Of a DNA stretch of 35,499 bases, positions 14,730 to 23,183 are shown piece after piece. Position numbers and translations under genes: made by a program. Position 1 is the first letter of the stretch. The number at the start of each line of letters is the position of its first letter. Under the pieces are notes generated by a model, which was not told the origin of the DNA, searched no databases, and saw nothing but the letters and a program-made list of their open reading frames with translations. Source of the DNA: CAYFLR01 sp964343805 (GTDB lineage: Bacteria; Bdellovibrionota_B; Oligoflexia; CAYFLR01); assembly GCA_964343805.1 (NCBI GenBank), contig CAYFLR010000061.1, positions 1 to 35,499 of the forward strand, written 5' to 3'.

Positions 14730-16613
14730 ATGATCGACTTCTTTGGTAAACAAGAAAAACTTAAAATCAGAACTTCTATCCTCGTGATTCTTTTCTTATT
14801 ATCAGCCTTTTTTATTGCAAGCCTCGCTACCGTTACTACTATGATGCTCTTGCCTAGGTTATTTATAAATTTTGGAGATTTTTACAATCCTTATGAAGTG
14901 GATTACTCAATTACCTATTCTCTTTTCCAAAATACTCACTATTTTATTACCCATCTAAGTTTAGAAAGGACATTTAAAATGATAGGCATTTTCATGGCGG
15001 TAATGACTGTGATGTCTATCATTGAGGTTATTCGTTTCTATATGAGTGGTGGGTCTAAAATTGCTGAATCTTTAAGTGGGTATCCTATCAATCCTAGAAG
15101 TACGGTTAAATCGGAAAGGCAACTTTTTAATATTGTTGAGGAAATGGCAATTGCAGCTGGATTACCCGTTCCACCAGTTTATATATTACGTCAAGAGAAA
15201 AGTATCAATGCATTTGCAGCTGGAAACAATATTGAGGATGCTGTGATTGGAGTAACTAAAGGGGCTTTAAATAAATTATCGAGGAATGAAATGCAGGGTA
15301 TCATTGCCCATGAGTTCAGTCATATTGCCAATGGGGATATGACTATAAACATTCGTTTGCTTGGTATTTTGGCTGGAATTCTATCCATATCATCTATTGG
15401 TTTCTATATACTTGGGATTAAAGATAGAAGCCGTAGAGAAATGCCAACCCCCAAATGGGCTCTTTTCGCAATAGGTTTAATTATTGTTGGATATGCTGGT
15501 TACTTTTTAGGTTTAATTATTAAAGCTATAATTAGTAGAAAAAGGGAACTCCTAGCTGATGTCACTGCTCTTCAATATACAAGGCATAGTGGGATTTTGG
15601 ATGCTCTTCTAAAAATTGCGAGTCAAGGCTCCAAGCTTAAAACTTCAGAGTCAAAGGTAGTCAGCCATATTTTTTTTGCCGAAGGAGTCACTCACTATTT
15701 ATTGGCATCTCATCCATCCATCCGAAAAAGGATCGCCAATCTACTTGGTAAAAAAACCAAAGAGATCCCTAAAGAATTAGACTTGGTGTCTACTGATGTT
15801 TCCCTTCTCCCATCGGTTCAAAATTCCTCCCTCGGTATGATGTCTGGTGACTCGACTCCAACTAACCATCTAGATACTCATTTTCTTGAATTAGCTAAAG
15901 AGATGATGGGTGCTAATGTTATTATTTATTTATTACTCCTTCATCCAGAAAGGAATTTGGCTGAAGGGCAGCTGAAGGACTTAGAAAGAAATTGTGCCCC
16001 TCTCATTTTTAAACAACTCCAAAAGTATTTTCATGATGGAAAAGTGATAGAAAAGAAAAGTCGATTTTCTTTTTTACAAGTTGCACTCGGCTCTTTGAAA
16101 GAAATGTCCCCCACGCAAAAAGAAGAGCTGATGACGAATGTAAAGCAGTTAATTCATGCTGATAATCAGGTGGATCTCTTTGAATTTATTCTTGCAGATC
16201 TCATTTGGCGACATCTCAGGAAAAAAGGTTGGAAGGATGTGAGTCAGCTATTTGACATTAAGCAGAAAGAGTCAGCTTGTTATGTACTATCTATTCTTGC
16301 AAAATGTGGACATGATGATTTTGAAAAAGCAAAACAATCCTATTCACGAGGGCGAAACTTGATTTTAAAAAAACGAATGAAGTTTCCTAATCTATTTAAC
16401 TGGTGTGATAACCGTTTTGCCTCCTCTCTTCAGAGTCTTCGGAAATGGAGAAATAGTAAAAAACAGCGATTCCTTGAAGCCTGTATAACAGTGGTAAAGC
16501 ATGATGCAAAAATCACGCCGGAAGAATTTGAATTGATTCAAGCCATCTCTTTGAGCCTAGGCCTAGCTATTCCGGCATCATTTTTTATTGCTTATAATAA
16601 CTCTAGTTCATAG
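14730..16613 (+). CDS. M48 family (HtpX-like) membrane zinc protease with long C-terminal extension
   Basis: The protein has 627 residues, about twice the length of HtpX. Two N-terminal membrane segments (about residues 15-40 and 85-100) precede a catalytic domain with HEFSH (His194, Glu195, His198) and the downstream Glu in RKRELLADVTALQYTR, both complete. Two further membrane segments follow the HExxH helix, as in HtpX. HPSIRKRIANLL closes the family domain near 335. Residues 370-627 are helical, and the end (ACITVVKHDAKITPEEFELIQAISLSLG) resembles the TerB/tellurite-resistance helical motif. HtpX proteins degrade misfolded membrane proteins; here the extension may bind substrates or partners (inference). 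No good Shine-Dalgarno precedes the ATG. Confidence 0.85.
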   Translation: MIDFFGKQEKLKIRTSILVILFLLSAFFIASLATVTTMMLLPRLFINFGDFYNPYEVDYSITYSLFQNTHYFITHLSLERTFKMIGIFMAVMTVMSIIEVIRFYMSGGSKIAESLSGYPINPRSTVKSERQLFNIVEEMAIAAGLPVPPVYILRQEKSINAFAAGNNIEDAVIGVTKGALNKLSRNEMQGIIAHEFSHIANGDMTINIRLLGILAGILSISSIGFYILGIKDRSRREMPTPKWALFAIGLIIVGYAGYFLGLIIKAIISRKRELLADVTALQYTRHSGILDALLKIASQGSKLKTSESKVVSHIFFAEGVTHYLLASHPSIRKRIANLLGKKTKEIPKELDLVSTDVSLLPSVQNSSLGMMSGDSTPTNHLDTHFLELAKEMMGANVIIYLLLLHPERNLAEGQLKDLERNCAPLIFKQLQKYFHDGKVIEKKSRFSFLQVALGSLKEMSPTQKEELMTNVKQLIHADNQVDLFEFILADLIWRHLRKKGWKDVSQLFDIKQKESACYVLSILAKCGHDDFEKAKQSYSRGRNLILKKRMKFPNLFNWCDNRFASSLQSLRKWRNSKKQRFLEACITVVKHDAKITPEEFELIQAISLSLGLAIPASFFIAYNNSSS

Positions 16614-16624
16614 CAATTACCTGT

Positions 16625-17996
16625 TTACTTAATCCAAAGCGACCCGGCCAAATTTTTTTGGTTGGCAATACTGGTCGGTGGTGAATCTCCGCAGGTCTTA
16701 TCCCCTGCACCATTTCGTGCAATAAAAAAACCACTTTGAGGATCGTTATAAAAACCGGTCCAGCCACTACCATTCGGGCCTTGGTTATTCCCATTTCTCC
16801 AGGACCAATTGGGGCTTTCAGTGTAAATTGCAGGATTGGGACCATCTAAAAATTGTGAGCAATTTTCATTTTCATAGGGTTCAATTCTATAACTCCCACT
16901 CTTAAAATTCCCTTCGGTCTGCATGGAAACAATGAGATTGGTAACCTTCATTCTTATATTATTTTTCTCGGTGACCTTGCTTGCTTTGAGCAGGCTAGAT
17001 ACGCGTCTCCAAGACAATCTGCCTCGGTTATTATTGCTTAAGTTTTCTAATTCTAATAAAGGATATCCTCCCTTGGGAGAATTAATCAGCAGTGTCCAGC
17101 CGCCTCCATCATTTTCCATATCGCAATAGGTTCTAAAGACATTATCATTACTATTATACATGGAGACATCAATTTGATACATGCCACTCTCAGTTTCACC
17201 ATTCTGTTGGTGAGCAGAACAGTTAACCAGGGGAGCTGGTTCAGGTTCAGGTTCTGGGGTATTATTATTGTTATTATTAGGAATGGGAGGGTCGATTGGA
17301 TTTAAGGGCTGCAAAGTTTCTGTTGGAAGTGATGTCTCTTCATTGGCTTTGACTTTTATGTTTTCCCAATAGATAGGGTAGNNNNNNNNNNTTTTTTTCA
17401 AGTATTAACTCCCAGGTGCCTTCAGGAATTTTGGAGAATGAGAATTCCCCTTGCTCATTCGTGGTGGCAGTGTAGCTGCTCCCGATAACTTCAATAACTA
17501 AACCTTTTGTTTCCCCTAAAGGATTCAAAATTTGCCCTGATATTCTTCCCGTGGGTAAGATGGTGAGTGATCCTAAATCGGTTGATTCAGCAGAGCTTAT
17601 CCCATCTACTTTAAGTCCTAAGCTCTCTCCTTTTTCATAGGAGATAATGATACTCACATCTTTATCTTGATTGCCTACCAATTTAGGTGAGACCTTGGGG
17701 GAAACTTTGGGAGAAACTTTCGGAGAGACCTTAGGTGAAACTTTTTGGGCTGTAAGAGAAAAATGCCCTTTGTCATTTGACGATACGCTATCTTTGGGGT
17801 AGCCCAGTTGATGTACTTTGGCATCTTTCAGCGGTTTTCCAGTTGAGGTGGCGAGAGTACCCTCTATTAAAACTCCATCTTGAGGCACTTGTTTTTCTTG
17901 GGGAGGAGGATTGTCATCACAATAAGAGAGAAAGGATAAAAGGAGTGATAAGTTAATCAATACCTTAATAGTAAACAGAGATTTATGAGAGAGCAT
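16625..17996 (-). CDS. Surface lipoprotein with carboxypeptidase-regulatory-like and fibrinogen-like domains (interrupted by an assembly gap)
   Basis: One gene of about 455 residues is split in frame by 10 N at 17382-17391. The N-terminal part has a lipoprotein-type signal ending in LLLSFLSYC. It then has a regulatory-like beta domain (GTLATSTGKPLKDAKVH), five tandem KVSP units, and a second such domain (GRISGQILNPLGETKGLVIEV). Across the gap, ILEK joins YPIYWENIKVKANEE. A Pro/Asn/Glu linker leads to a fibrinogen-related start (NCSAHQQNGETESGMYQID, FRTYCDMENDGGGWTLLI) ending in GSLWIK. Bacterial proteins of this kind are usually exposed and may bind sugars or surfaces. Tyr at the position before the lipid-modified Cys is unusual. 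Confidence 0.65.
17382..17391. other. Assembly gap (10 N) inside the fibrinogen-like lipoprotein gene
   Basis: The reading frame changes across the gap, although both sides belong to one domain. The missing length must be 2 modulo 3, so 10 is a placeholder. A Gly-Tyr pair before YPIYW would be usual for this domain type. Confidence 0.75.
17685..17744 (-). repeat. Five 12-base tandem repeats encoding KVSP
   Basis: Five consecutive 12-base units encode Lys-Val-Ser-Pro, with small synonymous differences between units (for example TCA/TCT/TCC for Ser). Unit length is a multiple of three, so changes in copy number would alter the spacer length but not the frame. Confidence 0.9.
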
Positions 17997-18076
17997 TTAT
18001 TCATTCCTTTGTTTGGGAACCATCAATTTGGCATCATATCATGTTTTTTTTTGAGGATGAAGTGGGCGAAGTAAAC

Positions 18077-18111
18077 AAAAAAAGCCCCACTTCCTTTTGA
18101 AAGTGGGGCTT
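18077..18111 (-). terminator. Rho-independent terminator of the cysteine-rich lipoprotein gene
   Basis: AAGCCCCACTT (18082-18092) and AAGTGGGGCTT (18101-18111) form a perfect 11-bp stem with an 8-base loop. On the minus strand it is followed by a run of seven T. It lies 29 bases after the stop of the gene ending at 18140. Confidence 0.9.
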
Positions 18112-18139
18112 ATAATGGGGATAAATTTAAAATTCTTTG

Positions 18140-19504
18140 TTAGTTTCCATTCCCATTGGAATTATTGTTTGCTGCAGCGGCAGGGGTTTCTTCTGTTGCT
18201 GGCGTCTCTTCTGTTGTTGGAGTTTCTTCTGCTAAACAATACTCAGGAATTTCTAACATAAAACCATCATCACAAACAGATTGTTTGGCTGATTCAATGG
18301 CCAGTTTTACACCAGAAATGAGTTCATCTTTATTTTCTTTGGCCGCATCAAAAATAGCCTGTGGAGAGGTTCCAGCTGCTAGCCCGTTAGTGATATAACT
18401 CATGGCCCATTCGTCTCCAATTTTGGTTACCACAGCTTCAAGGTTGAGAGAAGTGGGAAGATTATCTGGTATTTGGGCTACTGCAGTATCAGTTGCAAAT
18501 TTCATGATGTTGGATGGAAAGTCTTGACCCATATCAACATTGGCGGCTTCACAAGAATTTGATTTAAAAAGAGCTTGCTCAGCTTCGGTGCAAGCAAAGA
18601 GAAAACACTTATCACCTGATTCCACCAAACAAGATTTAGTGAGAGCTTGATCGGTTAAATACCCGGTGGCTTTTTCTTTGTCTCTTAAAACTGATATTAA
18701 AAGCTCATCACCTGTAATTCCAGTGTCGGTAACATTTTCAATTTGAGCTTTCTCTACATTATATCTTCGAATGATATTTTCAATATTTGACTTAGCTGTT
18801 AAATCAATAACAGGTGTTGCCGGAGCTTCAGGCTCTTTAAGTTTTAATCCATTATATATTACATAAGAGGTTAAAACTGAAAGCCAGGCTTTACCAAAGT
18901 ACCCTTGCATGAGTTTTTCATTAGCTGGATATTTTTCTTTAACAGAAGCGAATACGCTGTTATCAAACTTTTCCATCATTTCACTGCCAAGAAACTCTGG
19001 TTGCATGTTATATTTTTCTAAAGTTTGGCTTCTGATTTCCTTTACTCTCTCTTCTCTTGCATCGCTCTCTTTTTTAGCCATTACATATAATAAGCCAGTT
19101 GCAATACTTCCCTCTTTGACACAAGGATCAATTTCAGTTGCTCCTACTGGGCAAAAGTGAATTCCGGCAAATACTCGGATATTTAGTAGAGGCATTTCAT
19201 AGGTGACATCCACTTCTTTCTCACCATCTTTTCCTTTGAAACTTACCTTGACAGTTGTACAGGTCGGAAATTGAAGGCTAGGATGGAACTTTTGAGTACG
19301 TGGGTTTTGATACATGAGCTGGCCATCAGTTGGACCATTTTCACACCCTTTTGCAAGACCTGTTGTCACACTCATTGTTCCTGTGTCACCTTTAGTCTCA
19401 AATGATTTTGAGCTGTTATCATCAGATTCACATTGAAAAGTAAAGATCAGACTGGTCGCTAATAACACCACGCCTAGAAACCTATGGATTTTACTGTGTT
19501 TCAT
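18140..19504 (-). CDS. Cysteine-rich hypothetical lipoprotein
   Basis: The protein has 454 residues from ATG 19504, preceded by GGAGGGG. A signal peptide (GVVLLATSLIFTFQC) ends in a Cys that could be lipid-modified, although Gln before the Cys is unusual. The mature protein starts Asp/Ser/Lys-rich and contains about ten further cysteines, several close together (HFCPVGATEIDPC, CLVESGDKCFLFAC), suggesting disulphides outside the cytoplasm. The tail is low complexity: three 18-base repeats (18183-18236 on the plus strand) encode (T/A)EETP(T/A)-like units, and an Asn/Gly run ends the protein. I recognise no family. It has its own terminator and is divergent from cheA. Confidence 0.6.
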   Translation of the reverse strand: MKHSKIHRFLGVVLLATSLIFTFQCESDDNSSKSFETKGDTGTMSVTTGLAKGCENGPTDGQLMYQNPRTQKFHPSLQFPTCTTVKVSFKGKDGEKEVDVTYEMPLLNIRVFAGIHFCPVGATEIDPCVKEGSIATGLLYVMAKKESDAREERVKEIRSQTLEKYNMQPEFLGSEMMEKFDNSVFASVKEKYPANEKLMQGYFGKAWLSVLTSYVIYNGLKLKEPEAPATPVIDLTAKSNIENIIRRYNVEKAQIENVTDTGITGDELLISVLRDKEKATGYLTDQALTKSCLVESGDKCFLFACTEAEQALFKSNSCEAANVDMGQDFPSNIMKFATDTAVAQIPDNLPTSLNLEAVVTKIGDEWAMSYITNGLAAGTSPQAIFDAAKENKDELISGVKLAIESAKQSVCDDGFMLEIPEYCLAEETPTTEETPATEETPAAAANNNSNGNGN

Positions 19505-19829
19505 ATCCCCTCCATACAATAAGCACTATAAATATTTTTCGATACTGATGTTATCGGGCATTGGTAACCAAATATTTAGTAGAAATTCTACTTTTTTATT
19601 AAGTAATTGAAAAAATTGTATAAAAACTCCGCCTGTCCTTAAAAGGTTATTGGTTTTTATGGGGAGAGTTTGATTATGCTGTATTTTAATAAAATATTCA
19701 ATTTTTTGCTAAGTATATGGTTTTGATATGAAACTTAATGGAAAAAAGTAGAAAATTTACCCTAAATGAGGTATTTTATTAGATACCAATCAATCTGAAA
19801 AAATTTTTATGCTGGGGGTACCGTCACCT
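19505..19829. other. Divergent intergenic region before cheA
   Basis: No gene is seen in these 325 AT-rich bases. Inverted repeats present are TTGGT-A-ACCAA (19561-19571), AGTAGA/TCTACT (19578-19592) and GGTAT/ATACC (about 19771-19788), plus ATAAAAAC/GTTTTTAT (about 19620-19662) enclosing CCTT/AAGG. One of these may be an operator for the chemotaxis operon. I found no sigma28 or sigma54 consensus and no clear sigma70 promoter. Confidence 0.45.
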
Positions 19830-22607
19830 ATGGAATTAGATAAAGCGATTCTTGAAGTTTTTGTGGCTGAATCTAAAGAGCATCTGGAGAATATCGAAGA
19901 AGATCTGCTCACTTTGGAACAGCAGAAAGAAGGACCCGAGGGTGATCTTATAAATAAGATTTTCCGTGCAATTCACACGGTAAAGGGATCAGGTGGTCTC
20001 TTAGGGTTAAAAAACTTAAGCGATTTGGCCCATTCCATGGAAACCATGCTTTCCATGATCCGAGCCGGCGAATTGGTGCCAAACTCTACTTTGATCGATG
20101 GTTTTCTTGAGGGTGTGGATCTCATTGTTACCATGCTTGATGATGTTGAGAACAGTGACTCCTTTGATATAAGTGAAGTCCGGGGAAAGATTGAGCTTAT
20201 GATGAAAGGAGAGTATGTAGATGAGGGGGGAGATGATGGTGGGGGAGCCGAGGCAGAGACTGGAAGTGCATCTGGTTCATCAGATATGCAATGCAGTTTT
20301 GCTGACTGTGAATGGAATACCAAGCTATTAAACGATGTTCCTCGTCGAATGATTCCTTTAGTGGTTACTCTGCCAATTGGAATAGATGAAGATGAGAATG
20401 GAGCTCCTGGGAGTGTCCTTGAAATACTTGAAGAGCGTAAAGATGATATCATGCTGATTCAGGTGGGAGTCACGGGTAATGATTTTGCTGAAGAGGGAGA
20501 TGATTCCCTTATAATTCGTTATCAAATTTTAGTAGCTTCTGATTGTGAACCTAACGAAGTTGCAGATATCCTAGGTGTGGCTAGGGATACAGTGGGAGAG
20601 TTTGAAGATGATACCGGAGCTGAAATTTCACCTCCGGTAGAACAACCGACTCCCGTTGCTGAGTCTCAACCTGTTGCCCCCAAACCAAAAGAAACACCAA
20701 AACCAGAGCCAGTTAAACAAGAAGTCAAAGAGGAGAAAACCATGACCTCTCAACCTAAGAAAACACCACCAGCAAAGAAAGATGGTAAAGGTAAAAAAGA
20801 TGCCACATCCGATACTATCCGAATGAAAGTTGATATCTTAGATAAGCTCATGATGCTTGCTGGAGAGTTAGTATTAGTGAGGAATCAGCAACTTCAAAGT
20901 TTGGATAATGCAGATGCGACTTCCAGGGCTATAGCCAAGAGATTAGACCTGGTAACAACAGAGTTGCAAGAAAACATTATGCGTACCAGGATGCAGCCAT
21001 TAGGTAATATCTTCTCTAAATTTACTCGAATTGTTCGTGATTTGGGTAAGAAAATGAGTAAGCAAATTGAAATAAGTATTACTGGAAATGAGGTTGAATT
21101 AGATAGAACCATCATGGAGTCCTTAGCAGATCCTCTCACTCATTTGATTAGAAACTGTTGTGACCATGGTTTAGAAACACCAAAAGAAAGAACCGCTGCG
21201 GGTAAACCTCCTAAAGGACATATTATTTTAATGGCCTATCATGAAGGCGGACAAATAAATATCAAGATTAAGGATGATGGTCGGGGTATTAACCTAGATA
21301 GGGTTAGAGCTAAAGCCCTTGCGAATAATTTGAAATCGGAAGAAGAACTTTCCAAAATGAATGATAAAGACATAATGGCCATGATTTTCCTTCCTGGTTT
21401 TTCCACTGCCGAGAAAGTGAGCGATGTATCAGGTCGTGGTGTGGGTATGGATGTTGTAAGGACTAGTATTGAAAAACAAGGGGGAACCATTGATATTAAT
21501 TCTGACTTTGGTCACATGACGGAAGTTAATTTAAGATTGCCACTCACTCTTGCAATTATTCCATGTCTCATTGTGACGGTTGGAGAACACCGGTTTGCTA
21601 TCCCACAAGTTAATCTCGAAGAGATCGTATGTCTCTACGATGAAGATATTTCAAATAAAATTGAATGTGCCGGACATAGGGAGGTGTATCGACTCAGAAA
21701 CAACCTCCTTCCGCTGGTGAGGTTGGATGAGGTGTTGCGCCGACCTAAGGCTTTTACCGATGAAACTAAATCTGAAATAACCGAGCATTATCGTAAACAA
21801 ATGGAAGCCTTTAAAACAGAGGAGGGGGGTAAAGAAACTCAATCCCTTAGTTTTGTAGTTCTTAAACTTGGCTTGGGTCGTTTTGGTTTAATTGTAGACG
21901 AGATCATTGGAACGGAAGAAATTGTAGTAACTCCCATGCATTTCTCAGTTAAAGACTTGGGTATCTATTCAGGAGCTACAGTGATGGGTGATGGTAAAGT
22001 TGCTCTCATTCTTGATGTATTTGGTATGGCAAGTCACGCTGGAATCGTTTCTGACGAGCAAGTTGACGATAAGATGATCGATGATGGAAAATCTGACCAA
22101 TTATCTAACTTGAAATCACTTATTCTATTTAAATATGGTCAAAAAGAGCAATTCGCCATGGAGCTTTCCAAAATTAGGAGAATTGAAGAGGTTAAAAAGT
22201 CTGATTTTCAAATCATTGGTAATAAAGAGTTTGTAATTCTAGAAGGGGTTTCAACTCAGATTATTAGATTGGATACAGCTTTAGATGTCTCAGAATGCAT
22301 CGAAAAAGAAGATATGTTCTTTTTACTTTCTAAAGATTCCGAGCATCCCCATGGATTTATTATTTCCAATTTAGTTGATATTGGTGACTATACTTATGAT
22401 TTAGATGAGGATGGTTACCTAGAAAGAGGTGTTCAAGGAGTGGCTATTTTGCAAGATAAAATGACACTGCTGCTAGATATGGAAGGACTTGCTAGGAAGG
22501 TAGAACCTGAATGGTATCCTGATGAAAATACTGATGGTGTGGAAGCTGAAGAAGAGGATCGCGGACCCACTCCAGATCCTGATATTCCAGGTGTCATTTG
22601 GGCATAG
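19830..22607 (+). CDS. cheA: Chemotaxis histidine kinase CheA with two C-terminal CheW domains
   Basis: The protein has 925 residues from ATG 19830. The upstream ATG 19809 has no Shine-Dalgarno, while GGGGGT lies 10 bases before 19830 and the Hpt domain begins at once. Domains in order: P1/Hpt with His49 (AIHTVKGSGG); an acidic linker; a divergent P2-like region (about 150-260); a Pro/Lys linker; P3 dimerisation; a HATPase with HLIRNCCDHG, DDGRG, GFSTAE and GRGVGMD; a first CheW domain (from about 575); and a second CheW-like domain (about 735-890) with GVAILQDKMTLLLD. It autophosphorylates on His49 and passes phosphate to CheB and response regulators. The extra CheW domain makes it longer than a standard CheA (about 650-700). 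Confidence 0.95.
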   Translation: MELDKAILEVFVAESKEHLENIEEDLLTLEQQKEGPEGDLINKIFRAIHTVKGSGGLLGLKNLSDLAHSMETMLSMIRAGELVPNSTLIDGFLEGVDLIVTMLDDVENSDSFDISEVRGKIELMMKGEYVDEGGDDGGGAEAETGSASGSSDMQCSFADCEWNTKLLNDVPRRMIPLVVTLPIGIDEDENGAPGSVLEILEERKDDIMLIQVGVTGNDFAEEGDDSLIIRYQILVASDCEPNEVADILGVARDTVGEFEDDTGAEISPPVEQPTPVAESQPVAPKPKETPKPEPVKQEVKEEKTMTSQPKKTPPAKKDGKGKKDATSDTIRMKVDILDKLMMLAGELVLVRNQQLQSLDNADATSRAIAKRLDLVTTELQENIMRTRMQPLGNIFSKFTRIVRDLGKKMSKQIEISITGNEVELDRTIMESLADPLTHLIRNCCDHGLETPKERTAAGKPPKGHIILMAYHEGGQINIKIKDDGRGINLDRVRAKALANNLKSEEELSKMNDKDIMAMIFLPGFSTAEKVSDVSGRGVGMDVVRTSIEKQGGTIDINSDFGHMTEVNLRLPLTLAIIPCLIVTVGEHRFAIPQVNLEEIVCLYDEDISNKIECAGHREVYRLRNNLLPLVRLDEVLRRPKAFTDETKSEITEHYRKQMEAFKTEEGGKETQSLSFVVLKLGLGRFGLIVDEIIGTEEIVVTPMHFSVKDLGIYSGATVMGDGKVALILDVFGMASHAGIVSDEQVDDKMIDDGKSDQLSNLKSLILFKYGQKEQFAMELSKIRRIEEVKKSDFQIIGNKEFVILEGVSTQIIRLDTALDVSECIEKEDMFFLLSKDSEHPHGFIISNLVDIGDYTYDLDEDGYLERGVQGVAILQDKMTLLLDMEGLARKVEPEWYPDENTDGVEAEEEDRGPTPDPDIPGVIWA

Positions 22608-22652
22608 AACGCGGGACCAATTGTTAAACAACACTTTTGAAAGAGGAAGACG

Positions 22653-23168
22653 ATGGATCAAAAAAGTCAACAAGAAGGAAAAAATAGTCAGAATATCCAG
22701 CAGTTTTGTACCTTTCGGATCTCGGGAAGGCTTTTTGGCCTAAACATTTTAGACGTTCAAGAGGTAAATTCCGTTTTAGCCTTTACCTCCATAGCTCATG
22801 CTCCCAAGGCGGTTAGAGGGTATATCAATATTCGTGGTCAGATCCATTTAGTAATTGATTTGAGAGTCCTACTCGGATTTGAGCAGCAAACGGATTTTGA
22901 AGACCATCGCATTGTTATCTTTAAACCATCGGTTTCTGAAGCTTCAGGTGTTTTAGTGGATAAAATCGGTGATGTGGTGGAAATGGATGTGAACGAAATT
23001 GAAGATCGAAGAAAACGGTCTGGAGATGGTTATCAAGGACCTGAACGACGACAAGGAGCAAGTGCTGCTTTGAGCGCGGGTGTGTGTAAATTAAAAGATG
23101 AACTGCTAGTGATTTTGGACTCTGAAAGGATTTCTACCCATATAAAGGCCGATGAAAGGCAGATATAA
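22653..23168 (+). CDS. cheW: Chemotaxis coupling protein CheW
   Basis: The protein has 171 residues, with GAGGAAG closely before the ATG. CheW motifs are clear: FCTFRISGRLFGLNILDVQEV at the start, APKAVRGYINIRGQIHLVIDLR in the middle, and LKDELLVILDSERI at the end. It links CheA to membrane chemoreceptors. Before the last strands there is an Arg-rich insert (about residues 115-135, DRRKRSGDGYQGPERRQG) not found in minimal CheW proteins. The gene sits 45 bases after cheA and 15 bases before cheB. Confidence 0.92.
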   Translation: MDQKSQQEGKNSQNIQQFCTFRISGRLFGLNILDVQEVNSVLAFTSIAHAPKAVRGYINIRGQIHLVIDLRVLLGFEQQTDFEDHRIVIFKPSVSEASGVLVDKIGDVVEMDVNEIEDRRKRSGDGYQGPERRQGASAALSAGVCKLKDELLVILDSERISTHIKADERQI

Positions 23169-23183
23169 CTAAGGATCTGACTC

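Noticed and set aside
17685..17744. Short tandem repeat considered as a CRISPR array
   Set aside because: Units are 12 bases with no spacers and they encode KVSP in frame in a lipoprotein.
19505..19829. Sigma28-type promoter upstream of cheA
   Set aside because: I looked for the TAAA and GCCGATAA elements expected for motility genes and did not find them.
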